This document shows, piece after piece, positions 34,959 through 44,250 of a stretch of 64,000 nucleotides of DNA. Under the pieces are notes generated by a model. That model worked only from the letters and a program-made list of their open reading frames with translations, was not told the DNA's origin and did not search any database. The DNA is from Pseudomonas deceptionensis (GTDB lineage: Bacteria > Pseudomonadota > Gammaproteobacteria > Pseudomonadales > Pseudomonadaceae), in the NCBI RefSeq assembly GCF_900106095.1, contig NZ_FNUD01000002.1, positions 3,927,501 to 3,991,500 on the forward strand. Direction: 5' to 3'. Position 1 is the first letter of the stretch. Every line of letters begins with the position of its first letter. Both the position numbers and the translations under genes were made by a program.

Positions 34959-35765
34959 ATGAAAAAACTCACTGCCCTCACCGCCCTGACCCTGGCCGTT
35001 TTGTCTGGCCTGGCCCACGCTGACCGTCTGGATGACATCAAAAAGTCCGGTGTGCTGCGGGTGGCGTCGTTTGACAGCAACCCTCCGTTCGGTTTTGTCG
35101 ATGCCAAAAGCAAGCAGATTGAAGGCCTGGACGTGGATTACGCCAAGGCCATTGCCGACAAGCTGGGCGTGAAGTTGCAGTTGCAGCCGACCAACCCGGC
35201 CAACCGTGTGCCGCTGCTGGTCGCGAACAAGGTGGATCTGGTGCTGGCCAACTTCACCATCACCCCGGAGCGCGCCGAACAGGTGAATTTCAGCATTCCG
35301 TACTTCGCCTCGGGGCAGCAGTTCATCGTTAAAAAAGGCACCCTCACCTCCCCTGAAGAACTGAACAAATGGCGCGTCGGTGTCGACAAGGGCACGGTCA
35401 ACGAAGGCGTGCTGCGCGAGAAATTCCCGGGTGCCAAAGTAGTGGCCTACGATGACACCCCGTTTGCCTTCACCGCCCTGCGCAACGGCAACGTGCAGGC
35501 CATCACCCAGGACGGCCCGAAGCTGATCGGCCTGCTGGCCAATGTGCCGGACAAGGACAAGTACGAAGTGCCGCCATTCACCATTTCCAATGACCTGATC
35601 GGCGTCGGCATTCCCAAGGGTGAAGCGCGCCTGACTGACGTGGTTAACCAGACCCTCACCGAGCTGGAAAGCCAGGGCAAGGCACAGGGCATCTATGACG
35701 CCTGGTTCGGCCCGACCACCAAAACCCCGCTGACCCGTCTGTACAAGATCGGCGACAAGAGCTAA
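34959..35765 (+). CDS. Amino-acid ABC transporter, periplasmic binding protein
   Basis: Type 3 solute-binding protein of 268 residues with a signal peptide ending near GLAHA-DRL. The core shows KKSGVLRVASFDSNPPFGF and ANRVPLLVANKVDLVLANFT, as in glutamate/aspartate or cystine-type binding proteins. It is followed by a REP hairpin and two permease genes. No ATPase gene follows in the window. Confidence 0.93.
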   Translation: MKKLTALTALTLAVLSGLAHADRLDDIKKSGVLRVASFDSNPPFGFVDAKSKQIEGLDVDYAKAIADKLGVKLQLQPTNPANRVPLLVANKVDLVLANFTITPERAEQVNFSIPYFASGQQFIVKKGTLTSPEELNKWRVGVDKGTVNEGVLREKFPGAKVVAYDDTPFAFTALRNGNVQAITQDGPKLIGLLANVPDKDKYEVPPFTISNDLIGVGIPKGEARLTDVVNQTLTELESQGKAQGIYDAWFGPTTKTPLTRLYKIGDKS

Positions 35766-35777
35766 GCCACTGCCTGA

Positions 35778-35828
35778 GTGGGAGTGAGCCTGCTCGCGAA
35801 GGCTTTTCGCGAGCAGGCTCGCTCCCAC
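35778..35828. repeat. REP hairpin between binding protein and permease genes
   Basis: GTGGGAGTGAGCCTGCTCGCGAA, GGCTT, TTCGCGAGCAGGCTCGCTCCCAC; one mismatch (T/C) in the arms. A standard fluorescens-type REP. Its place after the binding-protein gene could raise that protein over the permeases. Confidence 0.9.
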
Positions 35829-35884
35829 GGCTCCTGCATCCTTCAGCCCGTCCCGGATAACCGGACGGGTTTGTTCGTTTATAG

Positions 35885-36628
35885 ATGGACGCTGTTTTTA
35901 TGTTCGGTGAACTGCTGGCCCCGCAATACCTGCACTGGCTGCTCGATGGTTTTGTTCTGACCCTGACCCTTTCCCTGCTGACCTGCCTGGTGGCTACCGG
36001 GCTGGGATTTTTGCTGTGCCTGGCACGCATTTCGCCTTCGCGCCTGTGGTCGTGGCCTGCACGGGCCTACCTGGCCCTGTTTCGCAACACGCCGCTGCTG
36101 GTGCAGCTTTTTTTCTGGTACTTCGGGGTCACGGCGATGCTGCCCGAAGGCCTGGTGATGTGGCTCAACCAGCCGCGCAGCCTGACATTGGGCTGGTTGG
36201 AGATTGAATGGCCGTCCTTTGAATTCATTGCCGGGTTCTGGGGCCTGATGCTCTATACGGCAGCCTTCATTTGCGAAGAGTTTCGCGCAGGCATCAGCTC
36301 GGTGCGTGTTGAGCAACGGGCTGCAGGCCTGGCGCTGGGCTTCAAACCTGCGCAGGTGTGGCGCTACATCGTATTCCCGCAAGCGCTGCGCACGGCGTTG
36401 GGGCCGTTGCTGGGGCAATACATGAATGCCCTGAAGAATTCGTCGCTGACGATGGCCATCGGTTTGGCCGAACTGTCGTATGCCTCGCGGCAAGTCGAGA
36501 CCGAAACCTTCAAGACGTTCCAGGCCTTCGGTTTTGCCACAATCCTGTATGTACTCAGCATTGCCTTGATCGAAGTGGTCGGCCAATTGATTGCACGCAG
36601 CAAGTGGTATCGCCAGGGAGTGGTGTAA
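35885..36628 (+). CDS. Amino-acid ABC transporter, permease 1
   Basis: A 247-residue permease of the HisM/GltJ family with about five membrane segments. The coupling motif is EQRAAGLALGFKPAQVWRYI. A second in-frame ATG at 35900 gives a protein five residues shorter; neither has a clear ribosome site. It ends 3 bases before permease 2. The heterodimer of the two permeases needs an ATPase that is not encoded here. Confidence 0.9.
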   Translation: MDAVFMFGELLAPQYLHWLLDGFVLTLTLSLLTCLVATGLGFLLCLARISPSRLWSWPARAYLALFRNTPLLVQLFFWYFGVTAMLPEGLVMWLNQPRSLTLGWLEIEWPSFEFIAGFWGLMLYTAAFICEEFRAGISSVRVEQRAAGLALGFKPAQVWRYIVFPQALRTALGPLLGQYMNALKNSSLTMAIGLAELSYASRQVETETFKTFQAFGFATILYVLSIALIEVVGQLIARSKWYRQGVV

Positions 36629-36631
36629 GTC

Positions 36632-37300
36632 ATGGACTTTTCGGTTATCAGCGACAATTTTTCGTACTTCATGCTCGGCGCCTGGCCCAACGGGCCTTTG
36701 GGCGGCGCGGCGCTGACACTGGTGCTGAGCCTGTTGTCGGGGATCATCTCGGCAATGCTGGGGCTGATGCTCGGGGTCGCACTGGTGATGATCCGCGGCA
36801 AGGTACGTTGGGTATTGCTCGCAGTGCTGGGATTTTTGCGGGCGATTCCGGTGGTGATGCTGATTTTTTGGAGTTACTTCCTGCTGCCCATCGTGTTCAA
36901 GGTCGATGTGCCCGCGCTGGCCACGGTGGTATGCGCCCTGTCGTTGATCGGCGGCGCGTATCTGGCGCACTCGGTGTATGCCGGCATCAGCAGCTTGCCG
37001 CAAGGCCAGTGGGCGGCAGGCAAGGCGTTGGGCCTGGGCACCTGGCAAGTGCTGCGACTGATCATCCTGCCGCAAGCCTTGCCGATGATGCTGCCCTCCT
37101 TCCTCAACCAGTGGATTTCACTGATCAAGGACACCTCGCTGGCCTATGTGATTGGCGTGGGGGAGTTGTCGTTTGTCGCCACCCAGGTCAGCAATCGGGT
37201 GATGGTGCACCCGACCGAGATCTTCCTGTTTGTGGCGCTGGTGTACTTCGTGTTTTGCAGCAGCCTGGATGTGATTGCCAATCGTCTGGTCAAACGCTAG
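36632..37300 (+). CDS. Amino-acid ABC transporter, permease 2
   Basis: A 222-residue permease of the GltK/HisQ family. The coupling motif is GQWAAGKALGLGTWQVLRLI, followed by LPMMLPSFLNQWISLIKDTS. It is the partner of permease 1 (3-base gap) and ends the transport operon. A REP doublet follows it at once, where the ATPase gene would be expected. Confidence 0.92.
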   Translation: MDFSVISDNFSYFMLGAWPNGPLGGAALTLVLSLLSGIISAMLGLMLGVALVMIRGKVRWVLLAVLGFLRAIPVVMLIFWSYFLLPIVFKVDVPALATVVCALSLIGGAYLAHSVYAGISSLPQGQWAAGKALGLGTWQVLRLIILPQALPMMLPSFLNQWISLIKDTSLAYVIGVGELSFVATQVSNRVMVHPTEIFLFVALVYFVFCSSLDVIANRLVKR

Positions 37301-37302
37301 AA

Positions 37303-37410
37303 CCTGTAGCCGCTGCCGCAGGCTGCGACAAGGACCGAAGGGCCTTCGCTTTCGGCCTTGAAAGCGGGGCTGCTACGCAGCCCATCGCAGCCTTCGGCAG
37401 CGGCTACAGG
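37303..37410. repeat. REP doublet of a second type
   Basis: CTGTAGCCGCTGCCGCAGGC at the left and GCCTTCGGCAGCGGCTACAG at the right, with one mismatch, and inner stems around GGCCTTCGCTTTCGGCC. It resembles the GTAGCCGCTGACGAG units but has GCCG in place of GACG. Confidence 0.88.
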
Positions 37411-37419
37411 GGTTAGTGA

Positions 37420-37755
37420 TCAGGTCAGGGTTTCAATCACCGCCCAAAGCGGCACAAACCCCAGCGGCAGCCACACCGCCAACCGTGGACGATAAGGCAG
37501 CAACATCAGCAACCCAAATCCGCCCAGCGAAAGCATCCCCAGCCAGCCAACAGGCCCCATGGCCCAGCCCCAGGCCTTGCCACAAAAGTACAAACTCAGC
37601 CCCAGGCAGATCCAGCCGCCAACCCGCAATACTCGCCGCAACCTGGCTGAAGGGGCTTTGCCCCAAACCTGTTTGTAATGACGCTCCAGCCCCTGGCACA
37701 GCGCCAGCATGCCGAGGTAGGCGAACGCCAACGCAGCAAAAAAATGAGCCAGCAT
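37420..37755 (-). CDS. DUF3325 membrane protein
   Basis: A 111-residue membrane protein with three or four hydrophobic segments; AFAYLGMLALCQGLERHY then KQVWGK is the DUF3325 start. This family is found after PepSY/DUF3649 genes next to TonB-dependent siderophore receptors, as here (1-base gap to the PepSY gene). Its function is unknown; a role in the membrane ferric reductase or iron release step is likely from context. Confidence 0.87.
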   Translation of the reverse strand: MLAHFFAALAFAYLGMLALCQGLERHYKQVWGKAPSARLRRVLRVGGWICLGLSLYFCGKAWGWAMGPVGWLGMLSLGGFGLLMLLPYRPRLAVWLPLGFVPLWAVIETLT

Positions 37756-37756
37756 G

Positions 37757-39295
37757 TCAATTCACCTCGGCCATAACAGCGGTCTTTTTACGCGGCACCC
37801 GCTCCACCGCCGGTTGCGATACTTTCCAGCACGCCCACAGCAACAGGGCACCCAGCGCCATTGCCGTCAGCTCCAGCCCCATGCTGCTGTGCAGTGCCCA
37901 CGGCTGGTTGACCGTGGCCAGGCTCAGCAGCGGCAAGGTCAGGCACATCACCCCCGCCAGCGCCAACTGCTCGCGCCAGGCCTGCATCCGTGGCCTGATC
38001 AAGGCATGCAGCAGGCTCAACGCCCACACGCCAAAGAACACGTTCAACTCGGCATCGCTGCGCTGCGCCATGCCGGCCGGCAACAGGTGGTTGCCCCACA
38101 GCAAGCTGATGCAGGCCAGGCTCAAGCCCGCCATGACGGTGACGTTGATCGCTTCCACCACGCGGTACAGCACCTGCGCAACGCGGCTTTCGCTGGCGTA
38201 TTTGCGCCGGCGCTTGACCGTGAACAGCACCAGGCCACTGCCAATCATGGCGCTGCTGATCAGGCCGCAGATGAAGTAGAGCCAACGCATCGGGTAGCCA
38301 CCGAACTGGGCGAAGTGCAGCCCGGAAACCACCCGGTGCGTAAGCACCGTGGAGCGCATCTCGGTCGGCCCGGACAACTGCTCACCCGTGACCCCGTCAA
38401 AGCGCATGCCTCCCCCTTTGATCAAGGCGATGCGATTACCCAGGATCGGGCGAATCTGGATTTCGGCATTGCTCTGCCCCGGGTTGCTGATGCTCACCCC
38501 GCTCAATGGCCCCATGATCTCGCGGGCCTTGGCCAGCAGCGGCGCGATGGCCACCAGCGGCGCAGGTTCAACCGCCTGCGGGCGTTTGATTTCAAGCGCC
38601 GATGGCGCCGTATCCTGGGCCTTGAAAAAGGCCTCGCGGTTGCCATCGAACAAGGCGTCCATGGCCGCAGGCATGTAGATCACCAAAAAAATCGCCAGAC
38701 CGCTGTAAGTGATCATCAAGTGAAACGGCAACAACAGCACGGCACTGGCGTTGTGGGCGTCAAGCCAGGAGCGCTGGCCCTTGGCAGGACGAAAGGTGAA
38801 GAATTCCTTGAAGAACTTTTTGTGGATCACGATACCGCTGACCAGCGCCGCGAGCATGCCCATCGCCAGGGCGCCGACCAGGTAAATCCCGATCATGCGC
38901 GGCATGTGCAAGGTGAAGTGAAACAGGAAGAAGAACCGCCCCCCCACCGTTTCGCGCACCGGCAACACTTCGCCGCTGTTGGGGTCCAGCGTGACTGAAA
39001 CCCCGTCACGGCGCCCGCCGGTCGAGGCCTGTAGCTGCGGCGACCGCGCGTAAGGCAGGCTGATGCCCCATTGTTTGGCGCCGGGTTCATGCTCACTCAG
39101 ATAACCCAGCGCACGCTGCACTGCCTGTTCATCGGTCAACTGGTGCGCGGGCAGTTCGGGGTTCATCCAGTTGTCGATCTCCTGATCGAACACCGCAAGG
39201 GTGCCGGTCAGAAAAATCACGAACAGCAGCCAGCCAACAATCAAGCCGCCCCACGTGTGCAACCAGGCCATGGATTGGGTCAGGGTCTGTTTCAT
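37757..39295 (-). CDS. PepSY-domain membrane protein (ferric-siderophore reductase-like)
   Basis: A 512-residue inner-membrane protein with four to six segments and PepSY periplasmic regions. The start QSMAWLHTWGGLIVGWLLF, conserved histidines in HFTLHMPRM, DAHNASAVLLLPFHLMITYS and RVVSGLHFAQFGG suggest heme- or iron-binding sites, as in FoxB-like proteins that reduce ferric siderophores. The start overlaps the DUF3649 stop by 4 bases. The operon order receptor-DUF3649-PepSY-DUF3325 supports a function in iron release. Confidence 0.9.
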   Translation of the reverse strand: MKQTLTQSMAWLHTWGGLIVGWLLFVIFLTGTLAVFDQEIDNWMNPELPAHQLTDEQAVQRALGYLSEHEPGAKQWGISLPYARSPQLQASTGGRRDGVSVTLDPNSGEVLPVRETVGGRFFFLFHFTLHMPRMIGIYLVGALAMGMLAALVSGIVIHKKFFKEFFTFRPAKGQRSWLDAHNASAVLLLPFHLMITYSGLAIFLVIYMPAAMDALFDGNREAFFKAQDTAPSALEIKRPQAVEPAPLVAIAPLLAKAREIMGPLSGVSISNPGQSNAEIQIRPILGNRIALIKGGGMRFDGVTGEQLSGPTEMRSTVLTHRVVSGLHFAQFGGYPMRWLYFICGLISSAMIGSGLVLFTVKRRRKYASESRVAQVLYRVVEAINVTVMAGLSLACISLLWGNHLLPAGMAQRSDAELNVFFGVWALSLLHALIRPRMQAWREQLALAGVMCLTLPLLSLATVNQPWALHSSMGLELTAMALGALLLWACWKVSQPAVERVPRKKTAVMAEVN

Positions 39296-39582
39296 CCCAT
39301 GCGCTCCAGCAGTTGAGGCCAAAAACCGATGGCGGCCAGGGGCACCGCGAGCACCGCGCCCATCCATGCCGACCACTGATGGCGCGCAGCAAACGCCCAC
39401 AAAATGGCGAAGGTGTAGATCACAAACGACAGCAGGCTGGCGACGATCATCGAGTCGACGTTGTCCAGCGGCAACAGCCGGGCCAGCGCCGCAGTAAAGG
39501 CGTAGGTAAAGACATAACCGCCCACCAGTGCGGCCAGTGTGCGAGACAGGATCGGCACCCAGGCCGAGGTTGCGAGTTTCAT
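39292..39582 (-). CDS. DUF3649 membrane protein
   Basis: A 96-residue membrane protein with three hydrophobic segments (SRTLAALVGGYVFTYAFTAA). The ATG at 39582 is chosen because GAAGGA lies 8 bases upstream; the ATG five codons earlier (39597) has a weaker site. It lies 125 bases after the FepA-type receptor and is coupled to the PepSY gene. Function unknown; an accessory of the iron system. Confidence 0.85.
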   Translation of the reverse strand: MKLATSAWVPILSRTLAALVGGYVFTYAFTAALARLLPLDNVDSMIVASLLSFVIYTFAILWAFAARHQWSAWMGAVLAVPLAAIGFWPQLLERMG

Positions 39583-39707
39583 GTATTGATCCTTCATCGA
39601 GCCCTGCGTTTTGCCTGTGCCAGATGCGACAACGGCGCGGCACCCGTTACTCACGGATGTCGCGCCTGAAAGTGCCTGCACTGCGAGCAGTGAGGCCTGC
39701 GTTGTTA

Positions 39708-41966
39708 TCAGAACGAACTGGTCACCGACGCGAAGTAGGCACGGCCCGCTTCGTTATAGGTTTGTGCGCCCGCCTCGTCTGCGTTGCCCTTGCGGTACAG
39801 CTGCTTATCGAACAGGTTGTTGATACCCACCCGCACGCTGAGGTTTTTGTTGAACTCATAACCGCTGCTCAAACCCACCAGACCGTATGGGTCAACAGGT
39901 TGCTGCACCGACTTGTCGAGTGCTTCGTTGGCGCGATTGTTACGCTTTGGCGCTTCCTGCTTGCCGTAGTAAGTACCGCTGACCTGAACCGACAGCTTCT
40001 CGGTGGCGTACCAGTCCAGCATGGTGTTGAGGGTGTACTTGGGGATGATGCTCAGCGGATCACCGGTTTCCTTGTCCTTGCTTTCGATCATGTAGGTCAG
40101 GTTGGTGTTCCAGTCCAGATCGTCGCGCAGGTTGACGAACAGATTGCCTTCAACCCCTTGTACGATGGCCTTGCCGCTGTTTTCCCATTGCAGGACACGA
40201 CGCCCGTTTGGCAAGCGGAATGCCGCCTCGTTGCTGGCATTGATCTTGTTCTGGTAGTCGTTGCGGAAATACGTCGCGCTGGTGCGCCAGGTGCCTTTAT
40301 CGAACGCCAGGCCAATTTCTTTGTTGACGCTGATTTCCGGCTTAAGGTCCGGGTTACCCACCAGGTAGCAGCCACCGATGTTCACTTCAACCGAACTGCA
40401 GCCCGCACCGCGGCTGTACAACAGGTAGTTGGGGTTGGACTGGTACAGGTTCGGGGTTTTGTAGGCCCGGGCAATACCGCCCTTGATGCTCAGCTCATCG
40501 GTGATCTGGTGCGAAGCGTTGAGGCTCGGGCTCCAGTTGCCGCCGAACTCGCTGTGGTGGTCAAAACGCACGCCGGGAGTGACGATGGTCTTGGCGCCGA
40601 CTTCGATGTTGTCTTCCACATAGAACGCGTAGCTGTTGGCCGTGGACTTGGTTTGGGTTCGGTCGGTTCCGGGAAGGCCCGGAGTACCATTTGCACCTGG
40701 ATCCCAGCTTTGCGGGCGCAGTGAACCCGGGTCGTTCAACGACTCGTAAAGGTATTCGCCGCCCAAAGTCAGCACCTGGGGAGTGCCCATGGTCAACGGC
40801 AAATTCACTTCGCCGGTGGCGCGGGTGTTGCGCAAGCGCGATTCAAATTTACCGGCACTTTCAGACGGTGCGCCTTCGCCATAACCGGCCAGGCCTTCGT
40901 TCAAACGGGCGTTACGGGTCAGGTCGTGGCTCAGCGAAGCGCTGGTGGAGCCCCAGTCGAACGAACCATTGTGGGTCGCGGAGAAGGTGCTGCGTTGCAA
41001 CACGCTGGTTTCCTTGCCCGTGAGGCTGTTAACAAAGTCACCCCCGCTGTTGAGCATGGTGTCGCCGGCAAAAATGTTGCCCTGGCGGCTGTAGCTGGCT
41101 TCCAGGTCCAGCGATTGCTCGGGGGTGAACTGCCAGCTGATCAGGCCATTCACGTCCTTGTTGCGTACACCTTCGCGGCCGGCCACAACGCTGTCGGGCG
41201 AGGCTTGCGCGGCGGTGTTGATGCCCGGATCGTCGGCGTCGGTCTTGTTCACGCCGCCATACACACGAAACACCAGATCATCCGTGATCGGCCCGCTGAG
41301 GTTGAAGTTGGTACGTTTGCTGATGCCTTCGGAATCGTCTTCCGGCGACAGGTAGTACGCTGTCACCGAGCCTTTGAGTTTGTCGGACGGGCGCTTGGTG
41401 ATGATGTTGACCACCCCGCCCATGGCGCCCGAACCGTAGCGGGCAGCTGCCGGGCCGCGCAGGATTTCGATGCGCTCGACTTCTTCTGCCGGTACCCAGT
41501 TGGTTTCACCACGGGTATCACGGTCGCCGCTCCAGCCATAACGCTGGGCGTTACGCGAAGAAGACGGTTTGCCGTCAATCAGGATCAGGGTGTTTTCCGG
41601 GCCCATGCCGCGCAGGTCGATCTGGCGGTTGTTGCCGCGAGCGCCACTGGAGCTGTTACCGGTCAGGTTGACGCCCGGCTCGCGACGGATGATGTCGGAG
41701 AGGTCATTGGCCGGCGGGCGTTTCTTGATGTCTTCGGCCGTGATGATCGACACCCCGGGCGCCTGCTTGAGCTCTTCGGCAGCAGTGCCCAAAACACGGG
41801 TTTCTTCCAGTTGCAATGCTTGCCTGGTGCCATCGACCGGCAGGTCGGTGGTTTCCACCGGCACCTCGTCACGATCGCGCTCAAGCGCATCGGCTAAAAT
41901 GGTGGGTGACGCCAGGGCGGCAACGAAAGCCAGTGAAAGATGACTGCGGTTGAATCGAGACGACAT
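39708..41966 (-). CDS. pfeA: TonB-dependent ferric enterobactin receptor, FepA/PfeA type
   Basis: Outer-membrane receptor of 752 residues with a signal peptide ending near ILADA. The plug domain follows FepA closely: ELKQAPGVSIITAEDIKKRP, PGVNLTGNSSSGARGNNRQI and GPENTLILIDGKPSSSRNAQ. The barrel contains RKTPNLYQSNPNYLLYS-type segments (RAYKTPNLYQSNPNYLLYS) and ends in an aromatic residue (VTSSF). It imports ferric catecholate siderophores. A strong Fur box lies upstream. The PfeRS regulators and PfeE esterase are not adjacent. Confidence 0.9.
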   Translation of the reverse strand: MSSRFNRSHLSLAFVAALASPTILADALERDRDEVPVETTDLPVDGTRQALQLEETRVLGTAAEELKQAPGVSIITAEDIKKRPPANDLSDIIRREPGVNLTGNSSSGARGNNRQIDLRGMGPENTLILIDGKPSSSRNAQRYGWSGDRDTRGETNWVPAEEVERIEILRGPAAARYGSGAMGGVVNIITKRPSDKLKGSVTAYYLSPEDDSEGISKRTNFNLSGPITDDLVFRVYGGVNKTDADDPGINTAAQASPDSVVAGREGVRNKDVNGLISWQFTPEQSLDLEASYSRQGNIFAGDTMLNSGGDFVNSLTGKETSVLQRSTFSATHNGSFDWGSTSASLSHDLTRNARLNEGLAGYGEGAPSESAGKFESRLRNTRATGEVNLPLTMGTPQVLTLGGEYLYESLNDPGSLRPQSWDPGANGTPGLPGTDRTQTKSTANSYAFYVEDNIEVGAKTIVTPGVRFDHHSEFGGNWSPSLNASHQITDELSIKGGIARAYKTPNLYQSNPNYLLYSRGAGCSSVEVNIGGCYLVGNPDLKPEISVNKEIGLAFDKGTWRTSATYFRNDYQNKINASNEAAFRLPNGRRVLQWENSGKAIVQGVEGNLFVNLRDDLDWNTNLTYMIESKDKETGDPLSIIPKYTLNTMLDWYATEKLSVQVSGTYYGKQEAPKRNNRANEALDKSVQQPVDPYGLVGLSSGYEFNKNLSVRVGINNLFDKQLYRKGNADEAGAQTYNEAGRAYFASVTSSF

Positions 41967-42084
41967 GTCCAGTTGATCCCTTAACAATGGAGTGTGCTCA
42001 GCAGGCCAAAGGCTGGAAATCGCTGTCGCACGAACCCGAAAGGACACGACGTTTTTTAGCTCTCCCCGGCACTGCCAGGACTGC

Positions 42085-42103
42085 AATGATAAACACTCTC
42101 ATT
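42085..42103 (-). promoter_or_regulatory. Fur box
   Basis: On the minus strand AATGAGAGTGTTTATCATT, which matches the 19-base Fur consensus form AATGAGAATGATTATCATT at 17 positions by eye. It is about 120 bases upstream of the receptor ATG. Iron repression of the receptor and the three genes after it is expected. Confidence 0.78.
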
Positions 42104-42273
42104 TGAGAGTAAAGCGCAATTGACACTAATCCTCATTCGCAAGTTCCCCAATCCCTTTGTTTTAGAGCCTTTTCCTACAGAAAAAAAATTAAAAACATTG
42201 CAAAAAATGCCTCGAATTGAGAGAAACACCGCCTCAAGCCGCCCTCTTCCCCTCACTTTTTGAGTCCCACATC

Positions 42274-42615
42274 ATGACGACCGAACTTCAGATCACCGAC
42301 CTTGTGCCGGGCGACGGCAAAGCCGTGGTCAAAGGTGCCTTGATCACCACCCAATACACAGGCTGGCTCGAAGACGGCACGGTGTTCGACTCTTCCTTTG
42401 AGCGCGGCAAGCCGTTCCAGTGCGTGATTGGCACCGGGCGTGTCATCAAGGGCTGGGACATCGGCCTCATGGGCATGAAAGTCGGCGGCAAGCGCGAACT
42501 GAAGGTTCCTGCTCATCTGGCCTATGGTGAAAGAAGCATGGGCGCGCATATCACACCGAACTCCAACCTCAGGTTTGAGATCGAACTGCTGGAAGTGCTC
42601 ACCCGCGACGATTGA
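42274..42615 (+). CDS. FKBP-type peptidyl-prolyl cis-trans isomerase
   Basis: A 113-residue FKBP12-size enzyme that speeds prolyl bond isomerisation in the cytoplasm; there is no signal peptide. The conserved core is YTGWLEDGTVFDSSFERGKP, then GTGRVIKGWDIGLMGMKVGG and PAHLAYGER. The ATG at 42274 matches the usual family start. The next gene, a lipoprotein, is 42 bases away and may be co-transcribed. Confidence 0.93.
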   Translation: MTTELQITDLVPGDGKAVVKGALITTQYTGWLEDGTVFDSSFERGKPFQCVIGTGRVIKGWDIGLMGMKVGGKRELKVPAHLAYGERSMGAHITPNSNLRFEIELLEVLTRDD

Positions 42616-42657
42616 TCGCGGCGGCACATAAGCAGCACTTTTAAGGAGTCAGGCTGG

Positions 42658-43767
42658 GTGAATCGATTTTTCAGGCATTTTTTATCGGTATTGCCGCTAG
42701 TGGCACTGGCGGGTTGTAGCAGTCAGGGCACTCAGACACTGCCAAACCTGACCCCCGAACAGACCCGCGCCCGCATCGTGCAATTGATGCCGGCCAAAAC
42801 ACCGGATCGCCAGGGCTGGGCCACCGACATCCAGGCCGCCTTTGCCGCCCAGGGGCTAGCCCCCAGCGACGAAAACCTGTGCTCAGTACTCGCCGTCACC
42901 GAGCAGGAGTCCACCTTCCAGGCCGACCCGCCGGTGCCGGGCCTGGCCAAAATCGCCCGCACGGAAATCAACCGTCGCGCCAGCAAGCTGCATATCCCGG
43001 AATTTTTGGTCAACAGCGCGCTGAACATTACCTCCCCTACGGGCAAAACCTACAACCAGCGCCTGGATGCCGCCCGCACCGAAGGCCAGCTCAGCGCAAT
43101 TTTTGATGATTTCATTGGCATGGTGCCGATGGGTAAAACCCTGTTTGGCAGTTTGAACCCGGTGCACACCGGCGGCCCGATGCAGGTCAGCATCGCCTTT
43201 GCCCAGCAACGGGCGCGGGACTATCCCTACCCGGTTGCCCACTCGATCCGCCAGGAAGTCTTTACCCGGCGCGGCGGCATGTATTTCGGCATCGCCCACT
43301 TGCTGGGCTACCCCGTCGACTACAACGAGTCGCTGTACCGTTTTGCCGACTTTAATGCCGGCTGGTACGCCAGCCGTAATGCCGCGTTCCAGAACGCCGT
43401 GAGCCAGGCGTCCGGCATCCCGCTGGCACTGGATGGCGACCTGACGGTGCCCGGCTCGTATGCGCTCGGGTCAACCGAGCGGGCGGTCCGGGCACTGGGC
43501 AAGCAACTGAAGCTCAGCGACAGCGCCATCAGAAACCAGCTGCTCAAAGGCGACAGCCTGGACTTCAATGACACTGACCTCTACACGCGTGTCTTCGCCC
43601 TGGCCGAGCGTCAGCAAGGCAAACCCCTGCCCCGCGCCGTGCTGCCGGGCATCACCCTGCAAAGCCCGAAAATTACCCGCACACTGACCACGGCCTGGTT
43701 TGCCAAGCGGGTCGATGATCGTCGCCAGCGCTGCATTAGCCGGGCGAAGGCACTACCGGCACACTGA
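42658..43767 (+). CDS. DUF1615 lipoprotein
   Basis: A 369-residue lipoprotein precursor. The signal peptide ends in the lipobox LAGC (Cys20). The rest matches DUF1615, a family of envelope proteins with a lysozyme-like look (CSVLAVTEQESTFQADPPVPG holds a glutamate in an ExxSTF context), so a role in peptidoglycan is possible. The start is GTG, with AAGGAG 9 bases upstream. Function not established. Confidence 0.86.
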   Translation: MNRFFRHFLSVLPLVALAGCSSQGTQTLPNLTPEQTRARIVQLMPAKTPDRQGWATDIQAAFAAQGLAPSDENLCSVLAVTEQESTFQADPPVPGLAKIARTEINRRASKLHIPEFLVNSALNITSPTGKTYNQRLDAARTEGQLSAIFDDFIGMVPMGKTLFGSLNPVHTGGPMQVSIAFAQQRARDYPYPVAHSIRQEVFTRRGGMYFGIAHLLGYPVDYNESLYRFADFNAGWYASRNAAFQNAVSQASGIPLALDGDLTVPGSYALGSTERAVRALGKQLKLSDSAIRNQLLKGDSLDFNDTDLYTRVFALAERQQGKPLPRAVLPGITLQSPKITRTLTTAWFAKRVDDRRQRCISRAKALPAH

Positions 43768-43793
43768 GAAAATTCGGATACGAATAAAACCAT

Positions 43794-43805
43794 TGAATTA
43801 ATTCA
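43794..43805. promoter_or_regulatory. Palindrome upstream of toxin-antitoxin genes
   Basis: TGAATTAATTCA, a perfect 12-base palindrome 44 bases before the antitoxin ATG. It is a fitting operator for the Xre-type antitoxin, which usually represses its own operon. Confidence 0.5.
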
Positions 43806-43848
43806 TATGCGGAGTATGGTCAAAGTTAATGACATTCAGGAGAACGCC

Positions 43849-44250
43849 ATGGGACTCGCAGCCCGAAACCTCGAACCCGACATCACAACAGGTGATGCCG
43901 GTCGTGTGGCCCTGACCTTTTTCTTCAACCTGATGGAGCATTGGGGTTGCAGCAAGGAGCAGCAATGCACACTGCTGGGGGCCATCGGCAACACCACCTA
44001 TTTCAAGTACAAAAAACTGCCCAATGTGCGCTTGCCCCACGACACACTGGAGCGCATTTCGTACCTGATGGGCGTGCACAAGGCATTGCGCATCCTGTTC
44101 AGCAACCAGCCCGATCGCGCCTATGAGTGGGTGCACAAACCCAACACGGCTGCGCCCTTCAACGGGCAGAGCGCCTTGAGCTACATGCTCGCAGGCCAGG
44201 TGGTCGACCTGGCGGATGTGCGCCGTTATCTGGATGGAGTGCGCGGCTGA
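43849..44250 (+). CDS. Antitoxin, Xre/MbcA/ParS toxin-binding family
   Basis: A 133-residue antitoxin. A short N-terminal Xre-like helix-turn-helix part is followed by the MbcA/ParS C-terminal toxin-binding domain (ISYLMGVHKALRILFSNQ ... WVHKPNTAAPFNGQSALSYM, the HWL-x-PN-x-F-G-x-S/P pattern). It shares one base with the toxin gene (TGATG). AGGAG lies 6 bases before the chosen ATG; a frame start at 43807 is less likely. It neutralises the RES toxin and likely binds the palindrome upstream. Confidence 0.92.
   Translation: MGLAARNLEPDITTGDAGRVALTFFFNLMEHWGCSKEQQCTLLGAIGNTTYFKYKKLPNVRLPHDTLERISYLMGVHKALRILFSNQPDRAYEWVHKPNTAAPFNGQSALSYMLAGQVVDLADVRRYLDGVRG

Noticed and set aside
35879..37075. 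398-codon open frame on the minus strand
   Set aside because: Antisense to the two permease genes; Gln/Arg/His-rich shadow composition.
40926..41897. 323-codon open frame on the plus strand
   Set aside because: Antisense to the FepA-type receptor, whose own frame matches the family along its whole length.
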